Assembly: GCF_001652915.1 (NCBI RefSeq)
Contig: NZ_BBQI01000065.1
Location: forward strand, 1 to 64,000
From: Cupriavidus sp. D384
Lineage (GTDB): Bacteria; Pseudomonadota; Gammaproteobacteria; Burkholderiales; Burkholderiaceae
Reading direction: 5' to 3'
Length of the DNA stretch: 64,000 nucleotides
The notes beneath the pieces were generated by a model, which did no database searches, was not told where the DNA came from, and saw only the letters and a list, made by a program, of their open reading frames with translations. Below, one piece after another: positions 8,986-18,600 of this stretch. A program made the position numbers and the translations under genes. Each line of letters begins with the position of its first letter. Positions within the stretch are counted from its first letter, which is position 1.

Positions 8986-9975
8986 TCAGTCGACGCGAGC
9001 GCCCGATTCCTTGACGATCGCGCCCCAGCGCGTGTTCTCGCTCTTGATGAAGGTAGCCAGCTCTGCCGCCGTGCCGCCGCGCGGCTCGCTGCCTTCGTCA
9101 TGAAGCTTGGTGATGGTGTCCTTGTCCTTCAGCGCCTTGTTGACTTCGGCATTGAGCCTGGCTACCACGTCGGCCGGCGTGCCAGCCGGTGCCACCAGCG
9201 CCTTCCAGTCCTCGGCCTGGAAACCGGCATAGCCCTGTTCCGCCACGGTCGGCACGTTGGGCAGCAGCGCCACGCGCCTGGCCGACGTCACCGCCAGCGC
9301 GCGCAGCTTGCCGGCCTTGATCATCGGCATGGCGATGGGCGGCGTGGCGAAATAGAAATCGGTCTGGCCGCCCATCAGGTCGGTCAGCGCGGGCGATGCA
9401 CCCTTGTATGGCACGTGCAGCGCCTTGATGCCGGCGCGGCGCTGGAACATCTCGCCGGTCAGGTGGCCCACCGTGCCGGTCCCGGCCGATGCCATCGACA
9501 GCTGCTTCGATTTCGCGGCGGCCACCAGATCGGCCAGGTTCTTGTACGGCGCATCCTGGCGCACGATCAGCACCACCGGTTGCGCCGCCACCAGCGCCAC
9601 GGGCGTGAAGTCCTTCAGCGCGTCATACGGCATCTTCGGGTACAGCGTCGGGTTGATCGCCAGGTTGGCCGTCTGGCCCATGCCGATCGTGTAGCCGTCG
9701 TTCTTCGCCTTGGCTACGAGATCCAGGCCGATATTGCCGCCCGCGCCGGCGCGGTTTTCCACCACCACGGTCCACTTGGTGGCGATGCCCACCTTGTTGA
9801 ACACCAGGCGCGACAGCACGTCGGTGCCGCCCGCCGGCGGGAACGGCACCACCAGGCGGATCGGCTGGGCAGGGTAGGCATCGGCGGCAATGGCCGGGCC
9901 AGCCAGCAGCGCGGGGGCGGCGGCGATAGCCAGCAACGTGTAGGCGAACTTGCGGCGCAAGGGCAGACGGGTCAT
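8986..9975 (-). CDS. Bug/TctC-family periplasmic carboxylate-binding protein
   Basis: A 329-residue tripartite tricarboxylate transporter substrate-binding protein. An Arg-rich start and hydrophobic stretch ending AGPAIA-A gives a Sec signal peptide; mature protein begins with the family hallmark YPAQPIRLVVPFPPAGGTD. Bug proteins bind carboxylates such as citrate, glutamate or aromatic acids; many are orphans without tctAB, as here. The ATG at 9975 is preferred because GGAGA lies 5 nt upstream; another ATG at 9987 is in frame. First gene of the operon with CoA-transferase and citryl-CoA lyase, suggesting a tricarboxylate ligand (inference). Confidence 0.88.
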   Translation of the reverse strand: MTRLPLRRKFAYTLLAIAAAPALLAGPAIAADAYPAQPIRLVVPFPPAGGTDVLSRLVFNKVGIATKWTVVVENRAGAGGNIGLDLVAKAKNDGYTIGMGQTANLAINPTLYPKMPYDALKDFTPVALVAAQPVVLIVRQDAPYKNLADLVAAAKSKQLSMASAGTGTVGHLTGEMFQRRAGIKALHVPYKGASPALTDLMGGQTDFYFATPPIAMPMIKAGKLRALAVTSARRVALLPNVPTVAEQGYAGFQAEDWKALVAPAGTPADVVARLNAEVNKALKDKDTITKLHDEGSEPRGGTAAELATFIKSENTRWGAIVKESGARVD

Positions 9976-9994
9976 GCGTGTCTCCATTTCTTGT

Positions 9995-10011
9995 GTTCTA
10001 TAAGATAGAAC
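9995..10011. promoter_or_regulatory. perfect palindrome upstream of the Bug/CoA-transferase/lyase operon
   Basis: GTTCTAT-AAG-ATAGAAC, a 7-bp perfect inverted repeat, 20 nt before the solute-binding-protein start. Its size and AT-rich core resemble operators of IclR- or GntR-type regulators, which commonly control such carboxylate operons; no such regulator gene is adjacent. The rest of 10012-10244 shows no gene I can support. Confidence 0.55.
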
Positions 10012-10244
10012 GACGATCTTAAAGAAGGAATGATCGTGAGAATAGGAGCGATGGGGAGGGCTGTCAAGCCGGGCCTTGTCAGGGTAAGGAATCTGAAAGG
10101 CGAACGCTCGCCCGGCACCGAATCCGCAGTGGATCAGGGAGCACCTGGCGTTGGACGGACTGGCGTGGGTGTGCCTTCCTCTGCCGCATTCGCGGAAGAG
10201 GTGGAGAGCAACAGGAGGGAGGAAAAGCGGAGGCGGTGCCGCCT

Positions 10245-10940
10245 TCAGGCGGCGGCGAGTTCCGGCAATGCGAACCCGGCGCCCACGGCCTGGCGGGCCC
10301 CCGCCAATGCCTTCTTCGCGATCGACGCGTCGCGCCCCAGCCGCAGCAGGCCGCCGATCTGGTGTGGCGCCTTCAACAGGCCGCGAATGATCGCGCCCAC
10401 GTCGGTACTGCCGTCGGCTGCCATGCCGGCGAATGCCAGCGGTGGCACGGCACGGTCGGCGGGGTCGATCACCACGCGCAGCGCGGCGAACGGGATGCCC
10501 AGCGCCTGGGCGGCGCGTGCGGCGATATGCGATTCCATGTCGACGGCCAGCGCGCCGTGCGCGTCGTGGAGTGCGGTCTTGTCGGCCACGGTCAGCACGG
10601 GAGTGTCCGAGCCGGCCAGCAGGCCGCTTTCGGCGTGGGGCAGCGCGCGTCGCAATGCCGCGGTCCAGTAGGGTGCCGTGCTGTACGACGTCTGACCGCT
10701 GCGCACGGCGGTAGCCACGATGACGGCGCCGGGCGGCAGCGTGGGATCGAGCCCGCCGGCCACGCCAAAGCTGATGACGCCGGCGCAGCCCTGCATCAGG
10801 CGCACATCCAGCGCGCGCGCCAGCATCACGCCGCGCTGGCCGAACAGCGTCTCCACATCGGGGCTGGCCGCGATGCGGGCTTCGAAATCCATCCCGCAGA
10901 CCACCAGCACCGGCGACTGCGGGGAAGCCACGGCGCTCAC
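10245..10940 (-). CDS. hpnG: HpnG, hopanoid-associated nucleoside phosphorylase
   Basis: A 231-residue protein of the purine-nucleoside-phosphorylase/MTA-nucleosidase fold. HpnG releases adenine from adenosylhopane to give ribosylhopane in side-chain synthesis. Seen: ISFGVAGGLDPTLPPGAVIVA (phosphate/base pocket) and VDMESHIAARAA with the Met-Glu pair that contacts ribose. The GTG start at 10940 overlaps the shc stop as GTGA, a translational coupling signal. Last gene of the hpnD-shc-hpnG minus-strand operon. A downstream GTG at 10931 is a less likely start. Confidence 0.9.
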   Translation of the reverse strand: MSAVASPQSPVLVVCGMDFEARIAASPDVETLFGQRGVMLARALDVRLMQGCAGVISFGVAGGLDPTLPPGAVIVATAVRSGQTSYSTAPYWTAALRRALPHAESGLLAGSDTPVLTVADKTALHDAHGALAVDMESHIAARAAQALGIPFAALRVVIDPADRAVPPLAFAGMAADGSTDVGAIIRGLLKAPHQIGGLLRLGRDASIAKKALAGARQAVGAGFALPELAAA

Positions 10941-12937
10941 AGACCCCACGCCACGGCGTGGTTGCCGTCGCGCAGCAGGTTGCGGAAGCGCGCCAGCGCC
11001 CAGAGCGGGAAAAAGCGCGAATAGCCGTGGTAACGCAGATAGAACACGCGCGGGAAGCCCACCGCGGTGAAATAGGGTTCGTCCCAGAGGCCATGGCTGG
11101 CCTGGGTGCGCAGCAGGTATTCCACGCCGCGCGCCACGGCCGGGTGATCGCCGGCGCCGGCGGCCATCATGCCCAGCATGGCCCACGCGGTCTGCGATGC
11201 GGTGCTGGGCGCCTTTTCGTAGCCGTGGTATTCGAGCTTGTAGCTGTCGCCCGATTCGCCCCAGCCGCCATCGGCGTTCTGGATCGATGCCAGCCATCGT
11301 GCGGCGCGTTGCATTTCGGGTGCGTCGGCACCGATGCCGGCGGCGTTGAGGCCGCACAGCGCGCTCCACGTGCCATAGATATAGTTGGTGCCCCAGCGGC
11401 CAAACCAGCTGCCGTCGGCTTCCTGTTCATCCAGCAGGTAGCGCAGCGCGCGTGCCGCCGGTTCGCTGTTGGCCGGCATCTGGCCCAGCTGGCACAGCAT
11501 GGCCAGGCAGCGTGCGGATACGTCGGCGGTGGGCGGGTCCAGCAGCGCGCCGTGATCGGCGAACGGAATATTGTTCAGGTAAAGGTGCGTGTTCTCGGGC
11601 TCGAACGCTCCCCAGCCGCCGTTGCCGCTCTGCATGCCGATGACCCACTCGCAGGCGCGCGCAATGGCGGGCGTGTAGCGGTTCGAGCAATCGCCGCGCT
11701 CGGCGCGGTCCATCGCGGCAGCCACCACGGCTGTGTCGTCCACGTCGGGGTAGTGCGCATTGTTGTACTGGAATGCCCAGCCGCCCGGCCGCACGTGCGG
11801 GCGCCGCACGGTCCAGTCGCCGCGCAGTTCCAGTTCCTGGAGCGGCACCAGCCAGTCCAGCCCGCGCGAAGCCGCGGCAATCGCGCGGGGTTCGCCCACT
11901 TCCAGCAGGGCGTGGGCGGCCAGCGAGGTGTCCCATACCGGAGACAGGCACGGCTGGCAGTAGGCTTCGTCGTCGCGCACCACCAGCAGCTTGTCGATGG
12001 ACTTGCGGGCAATGGCGCGGTCGGGATCGTCGGGCGGCACGCCCAGCACGTCGAACATCAGCACCGAATTGACCATTGCCGGGAAGATCGCGCCCAGGCC
12101 ATCCTCGCCGTTGAGACGTTCGACGGTGAACGCGCGGGCGCGCTCGATGGCCCGCTGGCGCATGCTGCGCGGAAACAGCGGTTCGGCCATGCGCACCACG
12201 GCGTCGAGCGCACGGAACACGCCCACCCACAGCGGGCTCTGGTGCGGCGCGCGGCGCGGCAGGCGCGCTGCCTGGCACGGCCGCACGAACAGTTCGTCGA
12301 TGCCGATCTTGCGCGGGTTGCGCGCCTGCGGCCGCAGGCTGTTCAGTACCAGCAGCGGCACGATGACCGTGCGCGCCCAGTACGAGACCTTCGACAGGTG
12401 GAACGGAAACCATTCGGGCAACAGCATGATTTCCACGGGCATCATCGGCACCGCCTGCCACGGCATCACGCCGTACAGGGCCAGCAACGTGCGCGTGAAC
12501 ACATTGCTTCCCTCGGCACCGCCCATCGCGTGGATGCGGCCGCGTGCCCGGCGCATATGCTCGGCTTCGGGGTCGTCGCCGGCCATCTTCAGTGCGAAAT
12601 ACGCCTTGACGCTGGCGCTGACGTCGGACGCGCCAGCGTGGAACAACGGCCAGCCGCCGTCGGCATTCTGGATGCGGCGCAGATAGGCGGCGATCTTGCC
12701 TTCGAGCACCAGGTCGGGTGTCTCGCCCAGGTAATGCACCATCAGGATGTATTCGGCCGGGATGGTGGCATCGGCTTCGAGCTCGTAGACCCAGTGGCCG
12801 TCGTCCTGCTGCTGCGCCAGCAGCGTATCCACGGCATGCGCGATGCCGTCGTCGAGCGGGTCGGGCAGAGACGCCTCGGTGGAGCGCCGGTTCAGCGCGT
12901 CGTCATGAGGGCGGGTGATCGTTGCAGCCTGGTTCAT
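10937..12937 (-). CDS. shc: squalene-hopene cyclase
   Basis: A 666-residue class II triterpene cyclase converting squalene to hopene/hopanol at the cytoplasmic membrane. The protonating DVDDTA motif is at residues 398-403, and several QW repeats (for example GNGGWGAFEPEN, QNADGGWGESGDSY, QEADGSWFGRWG) are visible along the chain. Length matches bacterial enzymes. The start at 12937 gives MNQAAT with a short polar leader as in homologues. It overlaps hpnG by 4 nt and lies 74 nt downstream of hpnD. Also called hpnF. Confidence 0.96.
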   Translation of the reverse strand: MNQAATITRPHDDALNRRSTEASLPDPLDDGIAHAVDTLLAQQQDDGHWVYELEADATIPAEYILMVHYLGETPDLVLEGKIAAYLRRIQNADGGWPLFHAGASDVSASVKAYFALKMAGDDPEAEHMRRARGRIHAMGGAEGSNVFTRTLLALYGVMPWQAVPMMPVEIMLLPEWFPFHLSKVSYWARTVIVPLLVLNSLRPQARNPRKIGIDELFVRPCQAARLPRRAPHQSPLWVGVFRALDAVVRMAEPLFPRSMRQRAIERARAFTVERLNGEDGLGAIFPAMVNSVLMFDVLGVPPDDPDRAIARKSIDKLLVVRDDEAYCQPCLSPVWDTSLAAHALLEVGEPRAIAAASRGLDWLVPLQELELRGDWTVRRPHVRPGGWAFQYNNAHYPDVDDTAVVAAAMDRAERGDCSNRYTPAIARACEWVIGMQSGNGGWGAFEPENTHLYLNNIPFADHGALLDPPTADVSARCLAMLCQLGQMPANSEPAARALRYLLDEQEADGSWFGRWGTNYIYGTWSALCGLNAAGIGADAPEMQRAARWLASIQNADGGWGESGDSYKLEYHGYEKAPSTASQTAWAMLGMMAAGAGDHPAVARGVEYLLRTQASHGLWDEPYFTAVGFPRVFYLRYHGYSRFFPLWALARFRNLLRDGNHAVAWGL

Positions 12938-13011
12938 CTATTCGGGGGCACTTCTCTCATGGCGATGCGGCGGCCACGGCCGCGTGCATCACATCGGCAA
13001 AAAACACGGGG

Positions 13012-13860
13012 TCACGCAATGGCATGCCGCAGCACGATCCAGGCAAGCTTGGCCTTGTTGACGCGCACCCGCGTGCGCGGGGCCAGCCAGCCACGGGCCA
13101 GCAGGCGCGTCAGGATCTCGTGATAGACCTCGTACATGATGCGCGGCGAGCGCACCACGCGCGACGGGCAGCGCGCCATGATGGCGGCCGACGCGTCGTA
13201 ATGCGCCTGGGCGTCGCGGGCGATGCCGCGGCAGACCGTATCGATCGCCGGATGATCAATCACGGCACGCGGGGCGCCGGACGGGATGCCGGCGGCGGCC
13301 AACGCCTCGGCGGGCAGATAGAGCCGGCCGATCTCGGCGTCCTCGTCCAGGTCGCGCAGGATATTGGTCAGTTGCAGCGCCCGGCCCAGGTGATGGGCCA
13401 GTTCGATGCCCGGTTGTTCTTCCAGGCCGAACACCCGTACCGCCAGGCGGCCCACAGCACTGGCAACGCGGTCGCAATACAGGTCGAGCGTGGCCGCATC
13501 GGGCGCCACGATCGTGCTGACGACGTCCATGATCATGCCGTCGATGACGGCATTGAAATCCTGCTGCTGCAGATTGAACGCCTTGATCTGTTCGTCGAGC
13601 GAGCGCAGCGCGGCGGGTGCGTTGCCCGCATAGCAGGCGGCGATGTCCGCGCGCCAGTCTTCCAGTGCTGCCAGGCGGTCGGCGTGCTGGGTATCGCCGT
13701 CGGCGATGTCGTCAACGGCACGGCAGAACGCGTAGATTTCGAACATGGCCTGCCGCTGCGACGGCGGCAGGATCCGCATGGCGGTATGGAACGAGCTACC
13801 GGAAGACACGGTGGGTCCGGCGAGCGGAGCGCCAGGCGTTGCGATTTCAGTACCGGCCAC
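13012..13860 (-). CDS. hpnD: HpnD, presqualene diphosphate synthase
   Basis: A squalene/phytoene synthase-family protein of about 282 residues. HpnD condenses two farnesyl diphosphates to presqualene diphosphate; HpnC and HpnE complete squalene synthesis but are not in this window. First Asp-rich motif AVDDIAD and second motif NILRDLDEDAEIGRLYLP are present. The GTG at 13860 is chosen because GAGGAA lies a few nt upstream; another GTG at 13875 is in frame. First gene of the shc operon. An Ala/Pro-rich N-terminal extension precedes the SSFHTAMRILP core. Confidence 0.92.
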   Translation of the reverse strand: MAGTEIATPGAPLAGPTVSSGSSFHTAMRILPPSQRQAMFEIYAFCRAVDDIADGDTQHADRLAALEDWRADIAACYAGNAPAALRSLDEQIKAFNLQQQDFNAVIDGMIMDVVSTIVAPDAATLDLYCDRVASAVGRLAVRVFGLEEQPGIELAHHLGRALQLTNILRDLDEDAEIGRLYLPAEALAAAGIPSGAPRAVIDHPAIDTVCRGIARDAQAHYDASAAIMARCPSRVVRSPRIMYEVYHEILTRLLARGWLAPRTRVRVNKAKLAWIVLRHAIA

Positions 13861-13946
13861 GGGTTTCCTCGGCACGCTAGATGTCAGGCGGTCTATGGGA
13901 AGCCGCCCGGTTTCGGGTTTTTCAGGGTCGGGCGATTATAGCAACA

Positions 13947-14534
13947 TCACCGATTCGGGGTATTTGTGGATGATGAGCCACCCGGGGCGGGGTATCGCAC
14001 GTACGGTACGCCACGTGACGGCGTCGCGGTAGTCTGGTCGATCACCTTCTCTACGTCGGGTATTTCACGCATCGCGGCCAGGAATGCCGGCCGGTTGAAA
14101 CCGGCGCCCACGCAGCCTTGCACGGTCAGCCAGCGGCCGCGCACCATGATCCAGAGCGAACTGTCTTGCCAGGCAGGCAGCGTACGGCGCAGGTCCTGCA
14201 GCCGCCGTTGCAGCGATTCGGCGATTTCGTTGTCGTACTGGTACGCATTCGCCAGCCGGCAGCGGCCTTCTGCATGGCAGTGGTTGCCTTCCTCGATGCG
14301 ATGGTGAGCCTCGCGTTTCCATTCATCCTCGGAAACCCTTGGTCCGGCCGGTTCGGGGCAATCCGCGACGGCGCTTGAAACGCGCAGGAACGGATCGTTG
14401 CCAAAGTTGTGCAGCGATTGAGCATGCACGATTTTTGTCGCCACTATAAATAAGACGACAATTGGAATCCCGACAATCCATGCCATTCGCCTATTAATCG
14501 ACCAACCGGTCGGAACGTCAGCAAGGCAATACAT
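13947..14534 (-). CDS. membrane-anchored or secreted BON-like protein
   Basis: A protein of up to 195 residues. A basic stretch (INRR) is followed by a hydrophobic segment at about residues 18-38 ending near AQS, a signal peptide or anchor. The C-terminal half resembles a BON domain: SLQRRLQDLRRTLPAW, then a strand pair around WIMVRGRWLTVQGCVG and an IPDVEKVID closing segment. BON domains are found in envelope stress and lipid-binding proteins. Four or more cysteines lie in the exported part. An alternative start at 14486 removes the basic residues before the hydrophobic core. No obvious operon partner; function unknown. Confidence 0.6.
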   Translation of the reverse strand: MYCLADVPTGWSINRRMAWIVGIPIVVLFIVATKIVHAQSLHNFGNDPFLRVSSAVADCPEPAGPRVSEDEWKREAHHRIEEGNHCHAEGRCRLANAYQYDNEIAESLQRRLQDLRRTLPAWQDSSLWIMVRGRWLTVQGCVGAGFNRPAFLAAMREIPDVEKVIDQTTATPSRGVPYVRYPAPGGSSSTNTPNR

Positions 14535-14556
14535 TATCGATCGGCATAAAAGCAGA

Positions 14557-14578
14557 AAGCCCCGCCGAAGCGGGGCTT
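14557..14578 (-). terminator. intrinsic terminator of the cold-shock gene
   Basis: A 9-bp perfect stem (14557-14565 with 14570-14578, AAGCCCCGC/GCGGGGCTT) around a 4-nt loop, followed on the minus strand by a T-rich stretch. It lies 34 nt after the cold-shock stop codon. Confidence 0.85.
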
Positions 14579-14611
14579 CCCAGGCCAGATAATTGGCCCG
14601 GCGATTCAGGC

Positions 14612-14815
14612 TCAGAGAGCCTGGATCTTCGTGGCTTGCTCGCCCTTCTGGCCCATCGCCTTCACGTAGCGGACCTTCTGGCCTTCCTTCAGCGACTTGA
14701 AGCCATTGCCCTCAATCGCCGAGAAATGCGCGAACAGGTCGTTGCCGCCTGCGTCCGGGGTGATGAAGCCGAAGCCCTTGGCGTCGTTGAACCACTTAAC
14801 GGTACCGGTTTCCAT
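14612..14815 (-). CDS. CspA-family cold-shock protein
   Basis: A 67-residue single cold-shock domain, an OB-fold RNA/DNA chaperone. RNP1 (KGFGFI, residues 13-18) and RNP2 (LFAHF, residues 27-31) are present; opening [10 protein letters not shown] is canonical. The start at 14815 has AGGA about 5 nt upstream; the in-frame ATG at 14827 is not supported by family alignment. Own promoter, about 100-nt leader and intrinsic terminator are visible, so it is monocistronic. Confidence 0.95.
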   Translation of the reverse strand: METGTVKWFNDAKGFGFITPDAGGNDLFAHFSAIEGNGFKSLKEGQKVRYVKAMGQKGEQATKIQAL

Positions 14816-14923
14816 ATTCCTATCCAACCTTGAATTTCAAATGAGCGTGATTGCCCGACCAAGCATGTTGCCCACAACGAACCGGAGCAAAAACGCTACA
14901 GGCCGGTGCACATGCGAGCAGTC

Positions 14924-14951
14924 ATTCTGACGGTTTTTTTTCGCGTGTCAA
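14924..14951 (-). promoter_or_regulatory. sigma-70 promoter and leader of the cold-shock gene
   Basis: On the minus strand a perfect -35 TTGACA (14946-14951) and a -10 CAGAAT (14924-14929) are separated by 16 nt that include an A8 run. Transcription would begin near 14917, leaving a leader of about 100 nt before 14815, as typical for cold-shock mRNAs. Confidence 0.65.
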
Positions 14952-15677
14952 TCAGACTATGCCCCTAACGGTATTTCGGCATGCGAACAGCAGATATTAG
15001 AGATTTCTAGATCATTTGGGGATTTGTCTGACATCAGACTGATTCGCCTGGCAGTCCGACACGCATTTCCATATCTGTGGTACCGACAGTTCGTACGCAG
15101 CCGTAACCGCTGGCGGCACCACGCCGACATGTATGCCACAAAACCGTTCCGCCAACGCTACTCCATATGGACTATGGCTACCAATGGATGATGCCGTGAC
15201 AATGCGCGTCATAACCAGAAGCTGGCGGCCGCAGCCTTGCGCGCAAGCCGGGAAAATCGCGGTGCCCGAGGCGCCGGATCCGAGAACGGGGAATCAGATG
15301 TCAATACATAGCTAGCCAGATCCGTGGCACGCGGGCTGTCGAATGCCCGCCGCCGGCATGATGCCGGCCGTCTTCCTGCCGCATTTTCCTGCCGCGTCTT
15401 GCGCCTTGCAGCGGTTATTGCAGGTTCATGCCATGCCGAACCCGGCAGGGTGGCACGCGCCAGTGTCCGCCATATGTCACGGTGGCTTCGGCACAATTTT
15501 TGACAATCTCGGTTCGGCGAATGGCCTAGCATCCGACCTGCCCGGGAATTAGGAAAAACACTAGTTCGAATGGGTCGACGGCATAATGCGGGTCGCGCGC
15601 CGCACGACGCTGCTTGCGTCACGACGCGCAGCAACGACCGCGCGCCATACCAACAAAGAAAAAGCGGACAGCAACGA
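14952..15677. other. long intergenic region between cspA and pelA
   Basis: About 725 nt with no gene I can support; short frames on both strands lack ribosome binding sites and domain features. Local base composition between 14950 and 15230 is lower in GC than the flanks. The region must hold the pel promoter: TTGACA occurs at 15500-15505 on the plus strand, but the nearest -10-like TAGCAT (15527-15532) is 21 nt away, so the promoter is not assigned. Confidence 0.5.
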
Positions 15678-18600
15678 GTGAAGCCATTGCAGCGTTTAAT
15701 CCGGGGCCTTTTCCATGAAGTTGGCAACAATGCGCCGCGCCGCGCCGTGGGGCGCATTTGCCGTCACACGATGCTGGCCGTGGCCGTCGTGGCATCGGCG
15801 GGCGCCGTGATGCTGGGCGCGCTGACGCCGTCGGCCGACGCGCTGGCCCAGGCGGCGCCGGCCGTCCAGGCGGGCCGGGCCCTCCAGGCCGAAAGCACCC
15901 CCGCCGCGCCCAACGTGGCCTTCCATTACGGCAGCAAGCCGCCCGTCGACCTGCTGCAGGCGTTCGACGTGGCCGTTGTCGAGCCCGACAGCGGCTTCGA
16001 CCCGCGCAAGGCCAAGACCCCGAATACCGCCTGGTTTGCCTACGTGAGCCTGGGCGAGGTGCTGCCCAGCCGCGCCTACTTCAACGCCATCCCCAAGGCA
16101 TGGCTCACCGGGAGCAATGACGCGTGGAACGCCCGGGTGGTTGACCAGGCCGCCGAAGGCTGGCCCGCTTTTTACGTCGACAAGGTCATCGCGCCGCTGT
16201 GGGATCGCGGCTACCGAGGCTTTTTCATCGACACGATGGATTCTTACCACCTCGTTGCCAAGACCGACGCCGACCGCGCCAGGCAGGAAGCCGGCATGGT
16301 GCGGGTGATCCAGGCCATCAAGGCGCGCTATCCCGACGCGAAGCTGCTGTTCAACCGCGGCTTCGAGATCCTGCCGCAGGTGCACGGACTGGCCTATGGC
16401 GTGGTCTTCGAATCGCTGTTCCGGGGCTGGAACCAGGCGCAACGCGCCTACACCGAGGTCAGCCAGCAGGACCGCGACTGGCTGCTGAACCAGGCCCGCA
16501 TCATCCGCGACCAGTACAAGCTGCCAGTCATCTCGATCGACTATTGCCCGCCGGCCGACCGCACTTGCCAGCGCGACGCCGCTCGCCGTATCCGCGCGCT
16601 CGGCATTACGCCGTATGTGACCGATTCCGGGCTGCAGACGGTGGGCGTGGGCCAGATCGAGGTATTGCCGCGCCGCGTGCTGGTGCTGCAGGAAAGCCAG
16701 CCGGGCGTGTCGATCGACAACAGCGAAGGCGTGCGCTTCGTGTCGATGCCGCTGAACTACCTTGGTTATCGCGTCGAATTTGCCGAGACACGCGATGAAC
16801 TGCCGGAGATCACGCCCGACCGCTATGCGGGCGTGGTGGTCTGGTCCAACGGCTATTTCTCGCGTAACGCCGGCCGCTACCAGACCTGGCTCGAAAAGCT
16901 GACCCAGCAGGGCGTGCCCGTGGCATTCATGAACGGCTTTGGCATGCCCGCAAACAGTCCGCTGCTGCGGAGTCTTGGCCTGAAGACCGTCAAGGGGCGT
17001 GCGTCCAGCCCGGTGCAGATCGTCTCGCAGGACAAGATGATGGGCTTCGAGCAGCCGGTGGCACCCGATGCCACCGAGGCGGTCGCCGTACAGGTGCAGG
17101 ACGGGGCGGCCAGCACGCGTTCGCTGCTGCGCCTGCGCGCCGGTACGCTGACCTACGACGCCGCGGCCATCACGAACTGGGGTGGCTATGTGACGGGCCC
17201 CTATGCCGTCCGCCAGAACTATGCGATCCGCCAGAATTCCTCCAGCGACCAGGACCGCTGGATCGTGCAACCGCTCGATTTCCTGCGCGAAGCCTTGCGC
17301 CTGCGCCCGATGCCGGTGCCCGACACCACCACCGAGAGCGGGCGCCGCCTGCTGACGATCCATATCGACGGCGACGGGTTTGCCTCGAAGGCCGAGATTC
17401 CGGGCGGCGGCTTCTCCGGCGAGGTGCTGTTCCGGGAAATCTTCGACCGCTATCGCCTGCCGATGACGATGTCGGTGATCGAGGGCGAGGTCGGCAAGTC
17501 GGGCATGTACCCGAAGCTGACTGCCGAACTGGAGCCGATTGCACGCAAGATCTTCGCGCAGCCGTATGTCGAGGTGGCCAGCCATACCTATTCGCACCCG
17601 TTCGAATGGGGCCGCACGGTGCCTGGCCAGCAGAGCGACGCAAGGATTACCGAGGGCGACGAGGAATTTCACCTGGCGATCCCTGGATACAGAATGGATC
17701 TGAACCGCGAGATCGGCGGGTCCATCGACTATATCAACAAGGTGCTGTCGCCGAACAAGCCGGTGAAGATGCTGCTGTGGCCGGGCGACTGCCAGGCCCC
17801 GCCGGAAGCCATCAAGCTGACCGATGCCGCCGGCGTGCTGAACATGAATGGTGGCGACACGCTGATCACGCGCAGCAACCCCACCTGGACCGCTATCGCG
17901 CCGCTGGGCATCCACAAGGCAGACCACACGTTCCAGGTATTCGCGACCAACCAGAACGAGAACGTCTACACGAACCTGTGGCGGGGTCCGTACTACGGCT
18001 TCGAGCGCGTGATCGAGACCTACGAGATGACCGAGAAGCCGTACCGCTTCAAGGCCGTGAACATCTACTACCACAGTTACGCGGGCACCAAGGCCGCATC
18101 GCTGAAGGCGCTGCGCAAGGTGTACGACTACGTGCTGACGCAGAACCTGCTGCCGATGCATTCCACGGACTACGTGCTCAAGGTGCTCGACTGGCAGAAC
18201 ATGGCCGTGGCGCGCGAACTGGGTGACGGCACCGATGGCGCAGCGGCCAGCGGCGCGTGGGTGGTGCGTGGCGACGGCAACCTGCGCAACCTGCGCTGGG
18301 TTGGCGCCGGCGTGCCCGACGTGGCTTCGGCAACGGGCGTGACCGGCTCGTCGCCGGCGCCCGGCGGCGGCGTCTATGTGCATCTGGACGGCGGCAATGC
18401 GCGCTTCAGCTTCGTGCCGGCTGCCACGCGCGCCGTGCCGGAATTGCCCGAGGCCAATGGCCTGGTGCGCGACTGGCGTCGCGACGGCGGCGTGACCCGT
18501 TTTGCTTTCTCCGGCTACTACAAGCCGTTCTTCCGGCTTGCCAATGCCGGCCAGTGCAGCGTGACCATCGATGGCAAGCCCGCCCGTGGCGTGCACGAGA

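Noticed and set aside
15500-15532. Sigma-70 promoter for pel
   Set aside because: TTGACA is good but the best -10 candidate is 21 nt away, outside the usual spacing.
15209-15757. Minus-strand frame in the cspA-pelA intergenic region
   Set aside because: No ribosome binding site or domain and it runs into pelA; not supported as a gene.
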